DNA of 8,567 nt, from positions 1-8,567 of the forward strand of contig QIGA01000101.1 of assembly GCA_003229915.1 (NCBI GenBank), in the 5' to 3' direction. Origin of the DNA: Chloroflexota bacterium (lineage in GTDB: Bacteria > Chloroflexota > Dehalococcoidia > SZUA-161). A program made the translations under genes and the position numbers. Positions 5,981-8,567 of this stretch are shown in pieces (within the stretch, counting starts at the first letter, position 1; each line of letters opens with the position of its first letter). The notes beneath the pieces are model-generated. The model was not told the DNA's origin, did not search any database, and worked only from the letters and a program-made list of their open reading frames with translations.

Positions 5981-6013
5981 GCCACGGATAGATAACGTGG
6001 CTTTTTGTATTTT
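5981..6013 (+). terminator. Intrinsic terminator in the glyA leader
   Basis: GCCACG (5981-5986) and CGTGGC (5996-6001) form a perfect 6-bp, GC-rich stem around a 9-nt loop, followed at once by TTTTT and a further T-rich stretch. This is a textbook rho-independent terminator. It lies downstream of the inferred glyA promoter and 20 nt before the glyA ATG, so glyA transcripts from that promoter must read through it. It may be an attenuator, or it may end activase-operon transcripts if glyA has another promoter. Confidence 0.7.
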
Positions 6014-6033
6014 GTGCTTGAAGTTCTGACTGC

Positions 6034-7293
6034 ATGATGAAAGTGGATATGGATTCCTTGAAGGATATCGATCCCATCGTCGCTGCTGTGATAGAGAGGG
6101 ATAACGAACGCCAACGACTTAAGATCAACCTTATTGCCGCGGAAAACTATGCCTCGAGAGCTGTGCTGGAGGCACAAGGATCGATGCTCACTAACAAGTA
6201 TGCAGAGGGCTATCCGGGGCATCGATACTACGGTGGATGTCAGAATGTTGACGCAGTTGAATCACTGGCAATTGAGCGGGCAAAGGAGCTTTTTGGCGCT
6301 GACCATGCCAACGTTCAACCACACAGCGGGGCCCAGGCCAATATGGCGACCTACTTCGCTTTGCTAGAACACGGGGACACAGTTCTGGCCATGAGTCTAG
6401 CTCACGGTGGTCATCTATCCCACGGCAGCGGGTTTAATTTTTCAGGCAAGCTCTATAAGTTCGTCACCTACGGAGTCGACAGGGAAACCGAGATAATTGA
6501 CTACGACGTGGTGGAAAAAATCGCCATGATGCACAGGCCCAAGCTTATTGTAGCTGGCGCCAGTTCCTATCCGAGGGTGATCGACTTCGGTAGGTTTCGC
6601 CATATAGCTGATCAAGTAGGCGCAAAGCTCATGGTGGACATGGCTCACCTGGCAGGCCTAGTCGCGGCTAATGTGCATCCCTCACCCGTGCCCCACGCAG
6701 ATATCGTCACGTCGACTACTCACAAAACCATGCGCGGACCCAGAGGAGGGTTGATCCTCTGCCAGGCAGAATGGTCTTCGAAGATCAACAGCAGCGTCTT
6801 TCCTGGGATACAAGGTGGCCCTCTTATGCACGTAATAGCTGCCAAGGCAGTTGCCTTTCACGAGGCAATGCAACCGGAGTTTGCTTCGTATCAGCAAGCA
6901 GTGCTTCAAAACGCTAAGGCTTTGGCCAGTGAATTGAATAACCTTGGATTCCGACTAGTTACCGGGGGAACCGACAACCATCTTGCTCTGGTTGATCTTT
7001 CGCAAATAGGGGTAACTGGCAGCACTGCTGAGAAAGCCCTTGATGCTGCGGGTATAACTGTGAACAAGAACGCTATTCCCTTCGATCCACACCCTCCGCA
7101 GATAGCCAGCGGTATTAGGCTGGGCACTCCGGCAGTTACGTCCAGGGGGTTTGGTGCTAAGGAAATGGAGTTAATCGCCCAATCCATAGTGAAAGTGCTG
7201 TCTAACGTCGGCAACGAAGAAGTATATAGCGAGGTTCACGAACAGGTTAGTGAGATGTGTAGAGAGTTCCCAGTGCCCGGGCTCTGCGCGTAA
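6034..7293 (+). CDS. glyA: Serine hydroxymethyltransferase
   Basis: This PLP-dependent enzyme converts serine and tetrahydrofolate to glycine and methylene-tetrahydrofolate, the main source of one-carbon units. It has 419 residues, the normal size. Recognisable parts are LIAAENYAS near the N-terminus, TNKYAEGYPGHRYYGG, VQPHSGAQAN, MSLAHGGHLSHG, VDMAHLAGLVA and the PLP-lysine motif TTHKTMRGPRGG with K231, then IQGGPLMH and SGIRLGTPAVTSRG. The variant LIAAEN replaces the more common LIASEN. The start is uncertain: ATG 6034, 6037 or 6049 are all possible and none has a good ribosome-binding site; the first is used here. It has its own promoter and a leader terminator, and is followed after 90 nt by the rpsF operon, which has a separate promoter. 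Confidence 0.97.
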   Translation: MMKVDMDSLKDIDPIVAAVIERDNERQRLKINLIAAENYASRAVLEAQGSMLTNKYAEGYPGHRYYGGCQNVDAVESLAIERAKELFGADHANVQPHSGAQANMATYFALLEHGDTVLAMSLAHGGHLSHGSGFNFSGKLYKFVTYGVDRETEIIDYDVVEKIAMMHRPKLIVAGASSYPRVIDFGRFRHIADQVGAKLMVDMAHLAGLVAANVHPSPVPHADIVTSTTHKTMRGPRGGLILCQAEWSSKINSSVFPGIQGGPLMHVIAAKAVAFHEAMQPEFASYQQAVLQNAKALASELNNLGFRLVTGGTDNHLALVDLSQIGVTGSTAEKALDAAGITVNKNAIPFDPHPPQIASGIRLGTPAVTSRGFGAKEMELIAQSIVKVLSNVGNEEVYSEVHEQVSEMCREFPVPGLCA

Positions 7294-7300
7294 GAACAAC

Positions 7301-7330
7301 TTGCTGTTGGCGATCATCACGTGATATAAT
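7301..7330 (+). promoter_or_regulatory. Extended -10 promoter for rpsF-ssb-rpsR
   Basis: TATAAT (7325-7330, full consensus) is preceded by TG one base away (7322-7323), the extended -10 form. A TTGCTG (7301-7306) lies 18 bp upstream as a moderate -35. A 10-bp palindrome, ATCACGTGAT (7316-7325), abuts the -10. Transcription would start near 7337, about 47 nt before the rpsF start. Confidence 0.75.
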
Positions 7331-7342
7331 TAGTCGATCTTG

Positions 7343-7381
7343 GCTCAGAATAGCGAATAATTCAAAAATTAAGGGGTGAGC
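7343..7381 (+). promoter_or_regulatory. Possible folded rpsF leader around the ribosome-binding site
   Basis: GCTCA (7343-7347) pairs with TGAGC (7377-7381), and GAAT (7348-7351) with ATTC (7360-7363). The fold would place AAGGGG (7371-7376), the Shine-Dalgarno region, in a 13-nt bulge just before the TTG start. This could serve feedback by S6 or S6:S18. The CCG bulge described for S6:S18-binding leaders is not seen here, so the link is weak. Confidence 0.25.
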
Positions 7382-7383
7382 AC

Positions 7384-7671
7384 TTGCGCGATTATGAAAT
7401 GGTTATGATCATCAGCCCCGATGTTGCCGAGGAGGATGTGCCCGTTACGATAGACAAGGTAAATGAGTTCATCACGTCCAGGGGGGGCGAGGTAACTCAA
7501 GTCGATCGCTGGGGCAAAAGAAAGCTAGCCTATCCCATTAATCGTTTCAGGGAGGGGAACTATGTGATAAGCCGGTTTAAGTCCCAACCAGGAATGACTG
7601 CGGAACTCGAGGCTAACCTGAAAATCTCAGAGAACATCCTGCGTCACATGCTAATTAGATTAGACGATTAG
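7384..7671 (+). CDS. rpsF: Small ribosomal subunit protein S6
   Basis: S6 binds 16S rRNA in the central domain together with S18. The 95 residues are full length. The family pattern is clear: MRDYEMVMIISPD at the start, then VDRWGKRKLAYPI, GNYVISRF and a final NILRHMLIRLDD. The start codon is TTG at 7384; the protein begins exactly where S6 proteins normally begin, and AGGGGTG sits 5-6 nt upstream. It is the first gene of the conserved rpsF-ssb-rpsR operon, with 26 nt to ssb. Confidence 0.97.
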   Translation: MRDYEMVMIISPDVAEEDVPVTIDKVNEFITSRGGEVTQVDRWGKRKLAYPINRFREGNYVISRFKSQPGMTAELEANLKISENILRHMLIRLDD

Positions 7672-7697
7672 AAGCTAGGGGAAAGGAGCCGGTAGAA

Positions 7698-8105
7698 ATG
7701 GTGGGGTTGAATAAAATAATAATAATCGGAAATGTGGGAACAGACCCTGAGATGCGCTTCACCCCCAATGGCAATCCAGTTACTTCGTTTCGTATAGCCA
7801 CCAGCCGAACCTACACAAGTACTGAGGGCGAACGCAAGCAGGAGACCGAATGGTTTGATGTTGTAACATGGAATAGGCTAGCTGAGAATTGCAATCAGTT
7901 CCTAACCAAAGGGCAGCGTGCCTATGTTGAAGGCAGGCTGCGAAACCGATCATGGGAAGGCCAGGACGGACAAAGGCACTCACGTATTGAGATAACCGCC
8001 AATACAGTGCTCTTCCTGGATAGACGTCCCCTCGGAACCTTGCCTGAGGGTGCAATTGACACAAGCGCTGAAGAAGACCTCGAGACGGGAGACATACCCT
8101 TTTGA
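7698..8105 (+). CDS. ssb: Single-stranded DNA-binding protein
   Basis: SSB coats single-stranded DNA in replication, repair and recombination and recruits partner proteins through its C-terminal tip. The 135 residues contain one OB-fold (about residues 4-108), with LNKIIIIGNVGTDPEMRFTPNG, TEWFDVVTWNRLAE, KGQRAYVEGRLRNRSW and RIEITANTVLFL recognisable across it. The tail is short and acidic and ends in the partner-binding tip DIPF. The linker is much shorter than in E. coli SSB (178 residues). AAAGGAG lies 9 nt before the ATG. It stands between rpsF and rpsR, as in many bacteria. Confidence 0.97.
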   Translation: MVGLNKIIIIGNVGTDPEMRFTPNGNPVTSFRIATSRTYTSTEGERKQETEWFDVVTWNRLAENCNQFLTKGQRAYVEGRLRNRSWEGQDGQRHSRIEITANTVLFLDRRPLGTLPEGAIDTSAEEDLETGDIPF

Positions 8106-8147
8106 TGTGTAAATTTGACTTAATACTAGACAGCGAGCTCTGATAAA

Positions 8148-8567
8148 ATGCCGAAACCTGGGAAAGCACCAAGCAAGCGTAGAGGGAGAAGCAGGTATAT
8201 ACCCAGAAAGAAGGTCTGCACTTTCTGCGTAAACAAGACACAAACAATCGACTATAAGGATATGGCCTTGTTGCGTCGTTTTATTTCTGATCGTGGCAGG
8301 ATGGATCCCCGACGTAAAACAGGTGTCTGCGCTAGACATCAACGTGTTTTGAGTGTTGCTCTGAAACGCGCGCGTCATATCGCCCTACTGCCCTACACAG
8401 CGGAGCACATCCGGCAAAGTGGAGGCCCCAGCCCCAAGGAACCCACTCTCAGAGACTTTAGCCCTAAAGAGCCTAGTCTTAAAGAGACTAGCCCTGAAGA
8501 GACTAGCCTTAAAGAGCCTAGCCCTAAAGAGCCTAGCCCTAAAGAGCCTAGTCTTAAAGAGACTAGC
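8148..8567 (+). CDS. rpsR: Small ribosomal subunit protein S18 with repeat-bearing C-terminal tail, 3' end missing
   Basis: S18 binds 16S rRNA next to S6. The frame from ATG 8148 is open to the last base, giving 140 visible residues and no stop. The first 89 residues are a complete S18: a basic N-terminus, VCTFC and GVCARHQ (C24, C27, C61 and H64 form the zinc-ligand type of S18), MDPRRKTG and KRARHIALLPYTAEHIR, where S18 proteins usually end. From residue 92 it continues into a Gly-Pro link and then Ser/Pro/Lys/Glu pentapeptide repeats. The start has only a weak ribosome-binding site; the gap from ssb is 42 nt. S18 identity is certain; the tail is unusual and its full length is unknown. Confidence 0.95.
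   Translation, partial: MPKPGKAPSKRRGRSRYIPRKKVCTFCVNKTQTIDYKDMALLRRFISDRGRMDPRRKTGVCARHQRVLSVALKRARHIALLPYTAEHIRQSGGPSPKEPTLRDFSPKEPSLKETSPEETSLKEPSPKEPSPKEPSLKETS
8430..8567 (+). repeat. 15-bp tandem repeat array inside rpsR, running off the window
   Basis: Seven complete 15-bp units run from 8460 to 8564 and an eighth begins at 8565. The consensus is AGCCCTAAAGAGCCT. Units 1, 5 and 6 are identical (SPKEP); units 2 and 7 are identical (SLKET); unit 3 is SPEET and unit 4 is SLKEP. Two older, diverged units precede them at 8430-8459 (SPKEP with four synonymous changes, then TLRDF). The unit is a multiple of three, so copy-number change keeps the frame. The reading frame is the one of S18. 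Confidence 0.95.

Noticed and set aside
5800..6033. tRNA or other known structural RNA gene between ferredoxin and glyA
   Set aside because: No cloverleaf, TTCGA-type T-loop or CCA-end pattern is found; only the listed hairpins, promoter and terminator are supported.
8115..8146. Internal promoter before rpsR (TTGACT and TGATAA)
   Set aside because: The spacing is about 20 bp and the -10 is poor; co-transcription from the rpsF promoter is simpler.
7780..8378. Long minus-strand open frames across ssb and rpsR
   Set aside because: They are antisense to two well-identified conserved genes and have low-complexity, non-family-like translations.
8430..8567. CRISPR-like array
   Set aside because: Units are 15 bp, directly adjacent and without unique spacers; they are coding repeats in the rpsR frame.

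Overview
The window reads as chromosomal DNA of a bacterium with roughly even base composition, nearly all of it core or metabolic genes. The ribosomal protein S18 (zinc-ligand form, ending near ALLPY), the GlyA sequence and a second-type elongation factor G suggest an anaerobic Chloroflexota lineage (Dehalococcoidia-like). That placement is inference from remembered family sequences, not from a search. The activase/ferredoxin genes support an anaerobic lifestyle.

Layout from left to right. (1) The 3' part of an EF-G-like translation factor runs on the plus strand to 1226. (2) Converging on it is a minus-strand operon, ribF then tyrS (3440 down to 1245), with an 18-nt gap and a very good promoter at 3474-3502. 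(3) A 372-nt divergent intergenic region (3441-3812) holds back-to-back promoters and several dyad symmetries. (4) A plus-strand operon (3813-5799) encodes two different BcrA/BadF/HgdC-family ATP-dependent activases and a two-cluster ferredoxin. Its order resembles the activase-plus-ferredoxin part (P, Q, M) of the anaerobic bzd benzoyl-CoA reductase cluster, but no reductase subunits are present here. (5) A 234-nt spacer carries RNA-fold candidates, a consensus promoter and an intrinsic terminator placed between that promoter and glyA, suggesting attenuation. (6) glyA is at 6034-7293. (7) The classical rpsF-ssb-rpsR operon starts from an extended -10 promoter. It is cut by the window end inside rpsR.

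The two most notable points are these. First, the S18 gene does not stop at its normal C-terminus but runs into an in-frame array of 15-bp units encoding five-residue Ser/Pro/Lys/Glu repeats, still open at the last base. Second, a complete radical-type activation module (two activases plus a ferredoxin with an extended second cluster motif) sits among housekeeping genes without its catalytic partner.

How the genes work together: EF-G, TyrRS, S6, SSB and S18 serve translation and DNA maintenance; RibF makes FMN and FAD; GlyA makes glycine and one-carbon units. The ferredoxin probably delivers low-potential electrons to the activase pair, which would use ATP to push single electrons into a CoA-ester reductase or dehydratase encoded elsewhere.
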